Counted from the stretch's first letter, positions 42,257-54,783 are shown. The stretch: DNA of 64,000 nt from Rotaria socialis (GCA_905331475.1 CAJNYU010000030.1:558001-622000); one strand, 5' to 3'. Made by a program: numbers and translations. Notes: a model not told the origin generated them from the sequence alone.

Positions 42257-43952
42257 TTAAAATTTTGTATTGCGATTAGTAAATGAGTCGGCACGATTTC
42301 GAGGTTCGTCATCGAAATCATTTTTATAACTTGTGGCATAATCTCCTTGTTGAACTTGAGAACTATATCGACGAGGAACTTTTGTTAACAAACCATATTG
42401 ACGTTTATATTCCGCTGTTTGTTCAGCTAAACGATTAGCAGTAGAATAACGCGGAATACTTAAATGAGACACTAAAAAATAAAACTAAGTTTTATCACAC
42501 AACGAACTCTTATGATAGTAATTATTGCTTACTATAGCCTAGACCTTGAAGAAAAAGTCGAATAGCTTCAGCTAATTTTGATGGCTGTTCAATTAAAACA
42601 GCGCCACCACAATCAGCAAATTCAGCATATGAAGCTGTCGCTGAATCACATCGATCATTAGTTTCCATAACATCGTCTTTGTGTGGTGATGTTGCACCGG
42701 TAATATTAAGAACTAAACATCTATAAAGATAATTTTCTTGTCTTTTGATTTTTATCAAGAAAAATCCACTTTTTCGTACTGTAGAGTTCTAGACGGATCA
42801 GCTTTTTTACTTGCATCGTTTTGTCGATCAATTTGAATAGCTGTACGTCTAGAAAAAAATTGAAACAATGAACAATCAGTTTTTTTATGTAAATATTTCT
42901 TTACTGAAAGAATGAATTCAGAAGTTTAATAACATTTTTAGCTTTTACATTGTCTTTTAGATGATGTCGAAGCATATGCACGAGTTCTTGATCTGAAGAC
43001 TGTGTGTCCTAAAAACTTAACGATGATAATTTTATTAAAATTCATGATTCATACGTACAGCACCCAAATGATACCAAATAAGGTAGTCTAATAATGATTC
43101 CGTCCAATAATCTTGAGTTGCATCTTTCAATGCTCGCTATAAAAGTAAAATACATGGATCAACAAGAGAACATTTAAGTTTTGCAAAACTGAATACTTTA
43201 ATCGAAAAATTTTCAAGCCATTTCATACTACGTGAAACACAGTTAACCATAATAAGACCATTGATTTTCGATGGATACTGTAATGCAAAACGAGCCAAAA
43301 TATTAGCACCAAGTCCAATACCAAATCCAATAGCGGATTTAATACTAAAATAATATTCAATTAAATAAATATCAGAGTTATTAGCAAAAGCAAATGAACC
43401 TACTCTAATTGCACAAAAATATCATTGACCGATACAGCTAATTGATCCAGAGTGGGATACTCAAATCTAGAAAAAATAAAATAAAATAAATAAAATAAAT
43501 CTATTATGAAACATTTTCATACGAAGTAGGTAATACATGAGCTTGTTCGTCTTGACCGGGTGCATTAATATGATAAATGGTAAATTTTTCAGTCACCGGC
43601 ATCATTTCTGGAAAAGCAAAAAATTGATGGAATTGAGATGAAGCTAAACAGAAAAAATTATATATTTCTCATATTATTTAAATACAAAAAATCTACAATT
43701 ATATCCAATATCATGATAAGTAACAATAGCTGGACGATTTGGTGAACCCTGTTGTGTTACAATAATAAAACCATATTTCGTTGAAATTGGAATCGTCTAT
43801 AGAAAGAAAAAGAAAAAATAATCATAATAATATTTCATCGATAAAAAATAACAATAGAAATGTACCTTTGGCTTAGTAAATTCATTTTCGAGAATGTCTG
43901 GTTCAAGTAAACGATTTTCAGAATCAGCGACTGAGCAATCTGTTGTCATCAT
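42257..43952 (-). CDS. NDRG: NDRG family protein (N-myc downstream regulated, alpha/beta hydrolase-like)
   Basis: ATG 43952-43950 lies directly after an acceptor-like CTATAG. About ten exons encode, in order, YGFIIVTQQG, PAIVTYHDIGYN, FAFPEMMPVTEKF, YHINAPGQDEQAHVLPT, YPTLDQLAVSVNDIF, SAIGFGIGLGANILARFALQ, GLIMVNCVSRSMKW, DYWTESLLDYLIWYHLG, RTAIQIDRQ, CLVLNITGATSPH, CGGAVLIEQPSKLAEAIRLF and a basic Arg/Tyr/Ser-rich tail ending TNRNTKF (stop 42259-42257). The HDIG, HxNAPGQ(D/E)E and GxGxGAxI signatures are those of NDRG, an alpha/beta-hydrolase fold lacking the catalytic triad. It is a cytoplasmic stress and differentiation protein in other animals. Total length is near the usual 350-390 residues. 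A family-level call is safe, but a specific NDRG1-4 orthologue cannot be chosen. Confidence 0.92.
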
Positions 43953-44292
43953 CTATAGTTTAAGAATAATAACACCCACGACTTTATGATCAAAAGAAAA
44001 AGCACGAGACTAAAACAAGTCGAATCTACATCAAATGAGAATAAGAAAAAAACAGAAGGTGAAAAGGTGAACTAAACAGTATGAAGAAAAAAATGCGCAT
44101 ATAGAATAGAATGGATATGTGCTTGAATAAAAATTGGACAACCATAGCAGAATTTGCCCAGAAAGAATAGTTTAGTCAATATCTCACGCCATCTTTCGAA
44201 AGTTGAAATATATAAATAAGCGTATGTAATCCAGTTTTAGTTTAATCGCTATCTTTGTCGAATATGGACGGATTTATAGACACAAATAAATA

Positions 44293-44981
44293 TTAAACTT
44301 GAGTTGATGAATTTGATAATAATTGAGGATGATGCTGGTCAAGACTAAGATAATTATTTTCTTCTAGTCTTACCATAGAATCAGTTTGACTCTGATGTGA
44401 TGTTCTTGGTTCTATATGATCGTCGCGTGTTAATGAATAGTATTTCTTATGTTTATATAACCAAAACCAAAGAGCAATACCAACAAGAAAAAGAATCGTT
44501 GTTGTCAATAAAAAAGTAGGTAAAAAATATTTTTGAAATTGTTGAAATTGTTTATTGATCATTCGTTGATTATTTATTAATGATGCACTTATTTCATCAG
44601 TTACAATATTACTAAATGTTTGAGAATGTTCCATAATATTATTCACATCAATATGAGGTCTACTCTCGAATGAATACTGATCAGGTGGACAACAATAATA
44701 ATAGTTATCTGTGCCGCAACAGAAATATTGAATTGAATTTTCAATGGGACATGCGAAGCCTGTAAAACAAAAAAGATACTATCTAACTATTTTTAAAAAT
44801 ACCAATGTTAGCATTCAATCTTAACTCGAATTTGCTTTAGATCTATCTAACATTAAATATCGATTTATCTATACAACTAACCATTATTCCATGCACCATG
44901 GATATCAAGAAATCCGCTACAAATTGTACTTGGCGTTTGATCAAACGCTATTGTTGTTGTCGTCGTAGTTTTGATCATCAT
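44293..44981 (-). CDS. Shisa-like membrane protein A
   Basis: Exon 1 (44981-44882) reads TICSGFLDIHGAWNNG. Exon 2 (44759-44293) reads FACPIENSIQYFCCGTDNYY, then YCCPPDQY, a spacer, one transmembrane helix (FLPTFLLTTTILFLVGIALW) and a short tail (KHKKYYSLTRDD, acidic and Gln/Ser-rich) ending SSTQV. The C-x-G-[FY]-x-D-x-x-G-x-W-N, FCCG and YYCC pattern is that of the Shisa family, single-pass proteins that control receptor trafficking and synaptic receptors in vertebrates. The visible start (MMIKTTTTT) is not a signal peptide. A stop precedes it in frame, so a separate upstream signal exon joined at CAACAATAG (about 44949) is possible. A paralogue with the same exon junction lies at 53375-54446. 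Confidence 0.8.
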
Positions 44982-45563
44982 TGTTCATTGTGTAAAATAC
45001 TTCGATGATACTATAATTAGCATTGATAAGAAACATACGTCAACAAGACATCGAAGGAAAGACGCGAATAAATTAAGCTTCAATATGTTTTTTTTTGTAT
45101 GATAATAAAGACAAGCAAAAGAAAAAGAATTACAGATGAACCAGAAATAGAGGAAAGGAAATCTCATCTGTTTAGTTAATATTTCTATCGTATGTAGACT
45201 GAGGACATTCTTCTTTATTCATAAGAAAACACAGTCAGTATGATGTATCGATGAGTATCTCTTTGTCAATGTTTCTTCATCCGAAAAGAAAAAGAGCTTG
45301 TCATGGATGATTATCACTAATGCATTGCAGAAAGAATGAATCCAAGTAGTTGCATTTATCGATAATGTCACTGAAGATCATAATAGATAATAAAAGCTGC
45401 TAAGCGCACACTAGGATTGATACATGCTTCTTTCTTCTTCTTGTTCTTTTTGAAGCACTTATATTTTTCGTAAATGTTAATCGCAAAAAAAACAAAAAAT
45501 ATACAGAAACAGAAATTGGATTTTATTGATAGGATCGTTTTTTAATGTTTTTTTTTTCATTAT

Positions 45564-47725
45564 TTAAAAAGTTGTTTGACCCATACTATCGTCATTTTCA
45601 ATTGTTGTTTCTACTTGATTTGAAAACGAAGGATTATCATATATAAGAGGTGTTGCATGGTTTGATCGAGGCGTATTAGTATTGTTAAGTGGAAGAAGAG
45701 CAGTAGTCGATTTTGAATTGTGTATATTAGTATCATCATCAGACATCGTCTTATTGTCAAGTGCATCTAGTTCTTTACGTGATAAATGATTCACAACAGC
45801 ACAACCAATAGAATCACCAAATACATTGATAGCAGTACGAAATCGATCACTGAAAGCAAACAAACAGAAAAATTTATTTATTAATAAAACTATAAATATC
45901 AGCATAACGACAAGTTTTCTTTTAAACTTACAGAAGCCAATCAACAGCAAAAATAGTTCTAACTTCTTCAGGTGGTAAACCAAGAGCATTAAGAACAAGA
46001 ACCAAAGTTACTAGGCCAGCCTGTGGAATACTTGCAGCACCTATTGATGCTAATGTCGATGTAAAACTAAAGAATCACAACATGAGTATTTATAAGCTTT
46101 CAATTAATTTCTATTTACGTCGTTACAATAACTTTGGCAGCAGTCAATGGAACATGATTAAGTTGCGCTATATAAATAGCTGCAACTGCTTCATATAATG
46201 CTGTTCCATCCATATTAACTGTAGCTCCAAGAGGCAAAACAAAGCGTGATACTCTTGGATCAATACGATTTTTTTCTTCAACACATCGATATGTTACAGG
46301 TAATGTTGCTGATGAACTAGCCGTACCAAAAGCAGTTACTAGTGCTTGACTCATTCCACGAATATATTTAAAAACATTCATACGTGTTACAATAAAAAGA
46401 ATTAAAGGTAAAATAATGAATCCATGTATAAATAAACCAGCTAAAACAGTTGCCATATAAAGACCTAATGAACCAACAAAATCATTTAAACTGTCCATTG
46501 TAAGTATTTTAGAAACAATGAGAAAAAAAATACCAATAGGACTAAATAACATTGCAATGCGAACAAGTTGCATTACAACTTCTAGCATTGCTTCAAAAAA
46601 TTGTTTTAATATAGTCGCTTTTTCTTTCAATCGACTTATAATAATACCAAATAGAATACAAAATAAAAGCAAACCAAGAACATTAATGCCATCTCTTTTT
46701 TCTAATTTTGCATCATAGATAGTTCTATTATATGCTAAATTTATAGATATATACACACAATTATGTATACTGATATTATATTATATAATCACAAATAAAA
46801 TCTTACTTGCATTATTTGCATCTATTCCAATTGTTTTATTGACTGTAAGTTTAGTACCAAGCTATTAAATAAAACGAATGTATTTGATTATCTGATTATC
46901 TGATTATCTGATTATCTGATTGCTTTTGTTAAATACATACTGTTTGAAATGCAGCTTGTACAATATTATCAGGAAATAAATTTCTTAAACGTCAAATTTG
47001 ATAAAATAAATAAGGTTCATATTTTTACTTGAAATTTTACCTGATTAAATCCAGAATAGTATCAATAGTTCGACCCTCAGCTGATTTTGATTCTGCTTTG
47101 AATGCTTCTTTGGCACCACCACGTTTTCCAGGTTGTATGGTTAATACAAGAATTATGCCGACAATAGCTGCAATAATAGTTGTACCAAAATAATAAACCA
47201 ATGCTCGTAAACCCATTTTTCCAGATGATTGGGCATCTAGTTGAGCTAATGATGAAATAATACTTGAAACAATCAATGGAAGTATGAGCAATTTAAGTAT
47301 ATTAATAAAAATAGTGCCCGGAAATTCAATGTAGGCTATATCTTCTTTAGTAAGACGACATCCATTTATATATTGTTCTATAAAAAAAAAAATATTTGAA
47401 GAACCACCAATTGAAAGAATTTATCGTGTTTTTTACCTGTTTCACATTTAAGACCTCGAAGACCTAATCCAATGCCAACACCAATTATTACTGAAGCAAT
47501 AGTTGTCATAAGTAGAGCTTGTTCTTTAAGACTTTCTTTTGAACAACACCGCTGGTGAACATTACTGTTGAAAGTACTTGTCCTATGTGTTGATAATGGT
47601 ACCTCGACAATGTGATGTGATGTTCTATCAGAAAATGAGACTGCATTCGAACCGTTTTCGTTTTTTATTTCTGATGTAGCAAGTGGTGTTACAGTTCGGA
47701 CCGTTTTTTTCTTGAAGAAATTCAT
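45564..47725 (-). CDS. SLC1A: Excitatory amino acid transporter (SLC1A / EAAT family)
   Basis: Sodium-coupled glutamate or neutral amino acid transporter. Exons on the minus strand: 47725 to about 47440 (cytosolic Ser/Thr-rich N-terminus, then TM1 [19 protein letters not shown]), about 47375-47041 ([21 protein letters not shown]4 [20 protein letters not shown]), two short exons (about 46985-46803), about 46780-46121 (HP1 [22 protein letters not shown]7 [18 protein letters not shown]), about 46066-45930 (HP2 [24 protein letters not shown]) and 45850-45564 ([19 protein letters not shown], tail). The SSSATLP, NMDGT and D-R-x-R-T-x-x-N-V-x-G-D motifs for substrate and sodium binding are intact, with the Asp and Arg/Asn residues in place. 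An N-glycosylation site (NRT, with another possible NKT) lies in the extracellular loop. I cannot decide between EAAT subtypes. Confidence 0.96.
46888..46922. repeat. Eight-bp tandem repeat (GATTATCT)n in a transporter intron
   Basis: Four full copies of GATTATCT plus a partial one inside a short intron of the SLC1A gene. Confidence 0.85.
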
Positions 47726-49078
47726 GAACTTTTAAGAAATTTAATATACAAAAGATTGTATAAGGTTTACATCAAACTTACTTTATTATTTAAAAGAAAA
47801 AAAGGATATGTGAAACTTTCGTATAGATTAAGAAGTGTGCACTTTATGAATAACGACTGAGTAATGATGCCTATGAGAATAGAAGAATAGATTAAGACTA
47901 CATAGAAAAAGAGAAAAGAAAAAGAAGACATACCTATTTCTACAACAGTTCTTCTTGACAAGAAAAATACTAGCAAAACAAAAGTTAAAACAATCTTCTA
48001 CATGTGCATGTGATGATCCATTGACTAATTCAGAAAAGAAGATACAAGATCACGTCTAGAAAATTCGTGGAATATGAAATGTTTTTTTAAATTAGATAAA
48101 TAAAAAGAAGATTTTATCTCTCATGTGTCGTATTAAAAATGCTGACCTGATATTTATTGTTTTTATTCTTTGTCTATTCGAAAGAGCATCATTTTATCTC
48201 AATGATGAAAACATGAGTGTGATCATGATTTTTTCATTATTTCATAAGGATCATTTTGTTTTGCTGTTTTAGTCCGTCTAATCCTGACAACTACATAATA
48301 TACAAATCCGAACGAACGTATGAAATGTCATTGATGTGAAATTTCAAAATATAAGCTCTAATCAAGTCATCTGTTCGTTACAGTTGATTTAACTGTTAAT
48401 GCGCCAATCCAATTCTAGTTCGATGAATTTGATAAAATAAAAAATAAAAGCATATATGCATAGCTATGTGTATGATCAGTATATGAACAAGAATGATGTC
48501 GCTCAAACGTACTAGAGATTTTGAAATGTATCAATTGATTTGTTAAATACTGTAGTAGAAATCGCGCATTTCTGAAATAGTCACAAGTACATGAACAAAA
48601 ATTAAACCAAACTCACTGTTAGAAAATTATACTAATATATTTTATGTATAATTTTTCACTAGTACAGACAGAAAAAAAAAGTATCTTTGACCTCTTTTCG
48701 ATAAAAATAATGACTACAATAAAAATTGAAGGCACGGTTTAAAAATAAGATCACCCAACGGAGAGAACATTATTTAAAAAAAAAGAAAAAGATACTATCA
48801 TCAAGTTTTTCATGGTACATCTCTAGTGAACGAACAAAAATTACTATTACTACTGTGCGTTGAGCTTACAAGACGAGTGTATGTTATTGTTATGAAATTT
48901 ATATGAGTTTATTGCATTTTATATTTTAGGGATAGAATCTTTTGTGGAACGAGTACGATTCGATGCCAATAGATTATTGAAAGCTCAGTAATAAACATTT
49001 TATTTACAACATGAAATATTGTGTAGACTTTTCTCATAGACCTTTCACACACAACTATTAAAGTTTCTTTTCTTTTTT
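47726..49078. other. Intergenic region upstream of the SLC1A gene
   Basis: No supported gene. It presumably contains the transporter promoter. An acceptor-like TTCTTAAAAG lies three bases before the transporter ATG. Confidence 0.45.
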
Positions 49079-49560
49079 GTGTACTCAAAAAGTGAGTACA
49101 CTCTAGAATCGGTCAGTGTGTTCGGCCGACCGTAGGCACGATAACTTTCGAAAGGAGAATCAGACCGAAATGAAATTTTCCACCCAGCTCAATTTCATGA
49201 ATATCTCGGTCGAGTTCGAAGATGAGAAGGATCCCTCAAGAAATGGTTGATTCATCGAAAAAATTGTCATTTTTGACCAGGCCATCCCTGAGGAGGATTA
49301 CAGGGATTTTTTTTCAAAAAACAAATTTTTCTCAGAATTATTCACAACATATATAAATCGACTCAGTTTTTAACGCTGATTCCGAATCTGATATTAGTTT
49401 TGAACTAAACCGTAGCTTTCTAACGAAACATCACCTGAAAAACGTCTCAAAATGCACAAAAACTGCATCCAGAAATCAAATTGGCTAGTTTCTCATGATA
49501 ATTTTGGTGTTCAGACATTCTAGAATGACTCATATGTCCCATGTACTTTTTGCAGTACAC
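49079..49560. mobile_element. Tc1/mariner-like MITE, 482 bp
   Basis: The left end is GTGTACTCAAAAAGTGAGTACA. The right end, read inverted, is GTGTACTGCAAAAAGTACATGG. If the TA in GTGTA/TACAC is the target duplication, the element runs CTCAAAAAGT...ACTTTTTGCAG between two TA sites, as in Tc1/mariner elements. ATTCTAGAAT-like stretches lie just inside both ends. There is no ORF. The inner part is less AT-rich than its surroundings. Confidence 0.62.
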
Positions 49561-49886
49561 ATAAATCTCGGATGAAATCCGAAGTTTCCACATTTATTTA
49601 AAGTTTCGTTAGAATTTTGAAAAGATTCCATGTTGAAATTCTTATTTGTATTCATTATAAAAACTATCGTTGCGTTTAGTTTTAGTTTTAGCATTGAAGC
49701 AATGAGAAAGTAAAGCCTGTACACACTACTCATCTGTCATAGTCATAGATGGGAGATTATGATGATGATCCTCTCCACTTAGAAAGTCTAAAGTTAGTTA
49801 TTGTTACTGCATAATAATTCATTTTGGATTACTCAAATAATTTAAAAAATTCATTTTATTTATAAATAAAAAGAAAAGAAAGAAAA

Positions 49887-50643
49887 TTAATTCTTAAGTT
49901 TCGACATATCAGGTTTGAGTCTTGAATTTTGTCCTCCAACATGTTCGTCCCATCCTTTTCGACACGTACGAATAATCCATTGATGTTCATCATCATCTAT
50001 TTTCAATGCAAAAATTTAATGTATATAAAAGAGACACAAAACAAACTGAATTTTATTTCTTACCAGCATTTCTCACGAATTCTCCATTATAATTTGTAAC
50101 AATGCGAGATGTTGGATTATAAATTCCATCACCTACATCGTAGCAATCAAGAGGAATTACTTGAGATGGTTCGTTATCTTTTAATTGAGATCGTCCAGCT
50201 GGCTTTAAATCATGAAGAGTTTCAGTATAGAAACGTCTATCATAACCATCACAGTATTTCCAATCGTTAGCATCGAATGTTAGACCATCTGGAAATGTAT
50301 ATTGACCCTAGAGAAGAAAAATATTTCAAAATATTTGAATGACGAAAAAAACACAGAATTCCTACTTGTTGTGCTACACCTTTTTCCCAAATAGCTTCAT
50401 ACTTCGCACCATTACTATAATGAAGTATACCGTGTCCATGAAATTCGCCATCCTTAAAGTCGCCTAGGTAAGTAGTACCAGATGGAAACGTAAATTTAGC
50501 ATTTCCCTCAAGTCTAAATTTACAGGTAAAATATTCATTGAGAAATCTTCATCTTTAATTTTCTACCTTTCATTTCGAATCTCTCCGTCATAATTACTGC
50601 TTGTCCAATAGGTTTTGTTGATATGTCCAGTTGATGTTGTCAT
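49887..50643 (-). CDS. MORN5: MORN repeat-containing protein 5 (MORN5)
   Basis: Four exons: 50643 to about 50569 ([20 protein letters not shown]), about 50516-50369 (MORN repeats: [39 protein letters not shown]), about 50309-50064 ([47 protein letters not shown]) and the last ([19 protein letters not shown], ending KLKN, stop 49889-49887). The [14 protein letters not shown] and ADDDEH-WI-RTCRKG blocks are diagnostic of MORN5, a small protein of ciliated and spermatogenic cells in other animals. Length about 170 residues, as usual. The start codon faces that of the MINDY gene, 217 bp away. Confidence 0.95.
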
Positions 50644-50860
50644 TATGAAATAAAATAATATTTCAAACAAACTTCATCGTCATCTTCATAGTTTCACCCT
50701 TAACAACAGACTCTGATTTCATAGATGTCGTCATTCCGTGATTATAAATATAATGACTCATAGAAAAGTAGGACGCAACCGTGCTTCTTCAAGCTGTTGT
50801 TATTTATTTCATATTCCCTTCCACCATTGATGTCGTTATGGTTGTGATCAATTTTTGAAA
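50644..50860. promoter_or_regulatory. Candidate bidirectional promoter between MORN5 and MINDY
   Basis: Only 217 bp separate two opposed start codons, so both promoters and 5' UTRs must share this stretch. I see no clear TATA box. Confidence 0.6.
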
Positions 50861-53241
50861 ATGTCCTACAATAGAGAATTATCCGACCGTTTTATCGATG
50901 ATCAAAACAAACCCTATGAAAGTCGGATTCGTTCGAATTCATATGATCAAGCGATGTTCGATAAAGAATCAATAGTGAAAAATCCATCCACAATAAGGCG
51001 AATAAATGATAATCTTTATTTAATTAAATGGATCGAATTTAATCACCAACGAACACCTATTCTTCTACAAAATCTCAATGGACCTTGTCCACTTATTGCC
51101 ATTGCAAATATTTTACTTTTGAGAAACAGAGTAATTAAAATTCCTTTAGCGTTTCTATTTTATTTATTACAATAATTAGAAGAATTATGTTTACGTAATA
51201 TAGATTCATCTGAATTCAAATGCAGGTGAAATCAGCACCGAACGACTCATAGCAATAATTGCTGAATATATGCTTCAAATCGATACAACAGTGAATAATT
51301 ATTGAAGAAAAAACATATCGTTTTCTGATTTTGAATTTGTATTAAGAAATTTTCCGCTGAAGATCATGTTATTTATGAGCATAATGTTGAAGATGCACTT
51401 GCGGTTCTTCCTAAGCTTCAAACAGGAATAGATGTTAATGTTAAATTTAATGGGTAAATAGAAAATTTGGCATTTTGAATAAGATCTATTCTCATGTATT
51501 TCCAATTCAGTGTTGATAAATTTGAATATACGCGAGAATGTATTATTTTTGATTTACTGGGTATACAATTATTCCATGGGTGGATTATTGATCCACAAAA
51601 CTATGAGTTACAAAAGATTATTAATTCTAATGGATCGAGTTATAATCAGTTAGTTGAAAAAATGCTTCGACAAAAACAATCCACTAACGAAAAGCTTGCA
51701 CGAGAAAGTAAAATGATTCAGTCTTCTTTTTTATCACAATGTAAAAATATTCCAAATGATTTTTAAGGCTTCCTAATTGAAGAATTTCTTGAAGAAAGCC
51801 GTTCACAATTAACGTATTATGGTTTATTAAAATTAAATGAAACAATGCGTAATAATCAATTAGCTGTTTTATTTCGAAATAATCATTTCAGTACAATATG
51901 GAAAAATAATGTACGCATTTTTCTAATGAAGATATGATGATAGAGCTGCATTTTTTTCATTATATAGAGAATTCTTAGAATACTTTTCGTCAAATTGACG
52001 ATTATGTCTTTGTTTATATTCTAATGAAATTGATTCAAAAAAATGATTGAATTTCAACTAATACTTTCTGACGCAATTTCTAAATTGGAATCTAACGATA
52101 GATGTTTTGACTTAACATTTAACTAATATCAGTTTGATTAACTCTAGTCTGCGCTACGCCAATACAAGAATGAAAAGCTCATTTCTAGGGTGAGATAAAG
52201 TTTCTAGAAAAGCAATTATGAATTCTAAGAAAGCTTTAACGTATCAAACAATATCAATGAAGTGTTAAATCAACTAATATGTTTGCCTTTCAGTCCCCAT
52301 CTAGCATGTGGATGATATTTATATTTGATGTAGCTCATAGAATTTGTAGGTTTACAAATCTTAAAAATTTTATATGAGAAATTATATTCAAAAAGAATAT
52401 AGGCGACTAAAATTGCAGCTTGTGTTGCACTAGATTAATGTTTTATTGAACAACTTTTTGTATCTGATTTCGTTTATCTTAGTTTTACGTGCTGATTTAT
52501 CATAGTATTATCTGCTTTGATACACATAACTGTAGTAACGTGACTATATGTTATAGATTTTAGAAATCTGCAACAATCTAAAGTATCATATCGAAATGAA
52601 ATGTGATCCTCGTGCTAGTATCAAAGATTAGATGCCAATAAAGCCTATAGCAATTGACTTTCTTTCATAAGATCATAAAAATCCTTATATGTGTATTCAG
52701 AGTGAGAGAAAAACCCAAATTTTGACACGTATTACAAAGATCTTTCAACTATAGATCATGCATTGATTTTTTTTGATTTATTTTATTAACTAAATATTCT
52801 GTTTTCATTTTTGTTTCATTTAATTTTCAGACACAATTACTTCTACTTGTTTCTGATCAAGGCTTCTTAAATCAATCATCTATTGTTTTTGAAACATTGA
52901 GTAATATTGATAATAATAGTTCATTTACTGATGGTTATGGTGAAAAATGGCAAAAACCAGTACCAGTGAATGAAGCTCAAGAGTTTGTTTGAACTATAAT
53001 AGAAAAAAATTCTTTGTTCGAATTTGATTTATTTAGCCGCGATCTGGCTATAGCCATGCAAAATCAAGAACACATTCGGTATCAAGAAGCACAATTACGA
53101 CAACAACAGCAACAGCAACAGCAACAACGACAGCCTAATCGAGAACATTATTACGAAGATGGTTCGAAAAAACGTAAAAAGAAACACAGCCAGTACACGA
53201 ATGATGAAGACGATGGAAATTGTGGCTGTGCTTTATTATAG
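50861..53241 (+). CDS. MINDY: MINDY1/2-like Lys48-specific deubiquitinase (FAM63)
   Basis: Seven exons, all in frame: 50861-51130, 51204-51290, 51347-51453, 51511-51707, 51768-51910, 52831-52982 and 53037-53241. The catalytic Cys is in QNLNGPCPLIAIANILLL and the catalytic His in FRNNHFSTIWK. Supporting family blocks are LAVLPKLQTGIDVNVKFNG, FEYTRECIIFDLLGI, HGWIIDP, SYNQLVEKML and LLLVSDQGFL. The tail holds a UIM-like helix (DRDLAIAMQNQEHIRYQEAQ), a Gln run and a basic stretch, and ends CGCALL. The last four residues, CALL, fit a prenylation CaaX box preceded by another Cys, so the enzyme is probably membrane-tethered. MINDY enzymes trim long K48-linked ubiquitin chains. The first intron uses the acceptor at 51203 (AATATAG), not the nearer TTAG, which would break the frame. 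Exon 6 ends at 52982 (GTTTGT donor), which removes an apparent in-frame TGA. Confidence 0.93.
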
Positions 53242-53374
53242 TTTATTTTCTATTTGAGACACAAATTTTCTATTATTTAATTTAATTTTTTTGTATATTT
53301 TCTATATGCGATCAAAGAAACACCCAGCTCCAAATCTCATGTACAATGAAAATTGATGTATTCATAACTTTTCT

Positions 53375-54446
53375 CTATTTACAAAGCTGTTCAAACTCAT
53401 TCGGAAACATATAATATGATGATAATGTCGAATTGCGACTGTTTGCAGTTGGATAAAGATTAAGTGGCGTACTAAATACAGTTGATGCTTCCGTACATCG
53501 TGATTTAGCGTCACTTGGTGTACTACTTATTGTTGATATACGATTTGGCACACATCGATTATGTTGAATTAATAGTGGTGAAGTAATTGGTTGAGGTAAT
53601 TCAACAATAGACATTCGTTGCTTTCGACGGTGTCTATTACGACGTATTGATATTAAACATTGATAGATCATAATAAAAATGAGTAAAATAATCGCAAGAA
53701 ATATTCCAATTGTACATATTTGAAAGAGAAACCATTTTTCAGAGAGAAAACTATCAGATGTACGTAGAACAAAATCATCTGATGATTGATATGAAGTTTG
53801 AGATGATAATAATGATAGTTTAGATGGAATACAACAATAACGATCAGTTTCTGTACCACAACAAACTCGAGGTAATGAACAATCGAAACCTACAAAATAA
53901 ATAATGGAAGCATAGATTCTTTTACTTTTTCAAGGAAAAATCGACATGATAACATAAGAAAATAAGAACATTCCTTGAATTTGTCCTTCTGTTTATCAGT
54001 TACTATCTTGCAGAAATATGTATCTATAATGATACAAAAAACAAAGAGATCATTAAGATGTGCTACAAGGCGAAGAGAAACAAGCTGAATAATAAAATAT
54101 CTAATATTGCATACGACACACAGGAAATCTGACTTTCTTGCAATAGAAATAAATAGAGAACTAAAAAAATTATTTTTAACTATAAATTATTTTTTCTGTA
54201 GATGCAGTCAGTTATATTGTTAATTTAGTTTCATATGCATATGTTCAATCATAACTACAGTCTACTATCGAGGTTCTTAAAAGTAATCGAAATGAAATTG
54301 TCGTAGAAATCTATATTTTTCTTTTTACAAAGTCTTATAATCAAAATAACTTCTAGTTATCAAAATAGAAGAAAAGTTCAATTTTCAATACCATTATTCC
54401 ATATTTCATATCGATCAAGAAAACCAGAGCAGGATGTAGTCGTCAT
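53375..54446 (-). CDS. Shisa-like membrane protein B
   Basis: Exon 1 (54446-54392) reads MTTTSCSGFLDRYEIWNNG. Exon 2 (53889-53375) reads FDCSLPRVCCGTETDRYCC, a Ser-rich spacer, one TM helix (TIGIFLAIILLIFIMIYQCL), an Arg-rich juxtamembrane stretch (RRNRHRRKQR) and a cytosolic tail with Pro/Ser/Thr patches ending FEQLCK. The Cys pattern and the phase-1 splice junction after WNNG are identical to Shisa-like A at 44293-44981, so the two are paralogues. As there, the visible ATG gives no signal peptide, and the true 5' end may lie in an unseen upstream exon. The stop is 133 bp from the stop of the convergent MINDY gene. Confidence 0.78.
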
Positions 54447-54783
54447 ATCATTGATTGATCATCGTTAAGAATGAATATAGTTATATATTGAAGAAGGTTA
54501 ATCGTAGACGTTATTCGCTTCGTTTTTTCTTATTACTATCAAAATGTTCTGTCTGTCGTCAGACAAAAAAGAAGTGGTAGTAGTAAAACGAGTCTGTATT
54601 TCTTATTCTATCAAATCAGATAAGTGAAAGGAAAAGAAAAGCATCGTTTTCTCTGAAGAGAGAAAAGAATAATTAATCATGTATAGTATAGTGTAGTATA
54701 GACGATGATATCGTTCAGTCTCGCGTCTCAACTGAACGAAAGTCTATTCCATCTGGCAGTATAGATAATTGATGAGCTGGGAC

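Noticed and set aside
51131-51203. Frameshift between MINDY exons 1 and 2
   Set aside because: Using the acceptor AATATAG at 51203 in place of the nearer TTAG gives a continuous frame (LLLRN-RIHLNSNAGEI).
52990-53036. In-frame TGA in the MINDY gene, suggesting a pseudogene
   Set aside because: A 54-bp intron (GTTTGT at 52983 to TTTAG at 53036) removes it and keeps the frame (NEAQ-DRDLAIAMQNQ).
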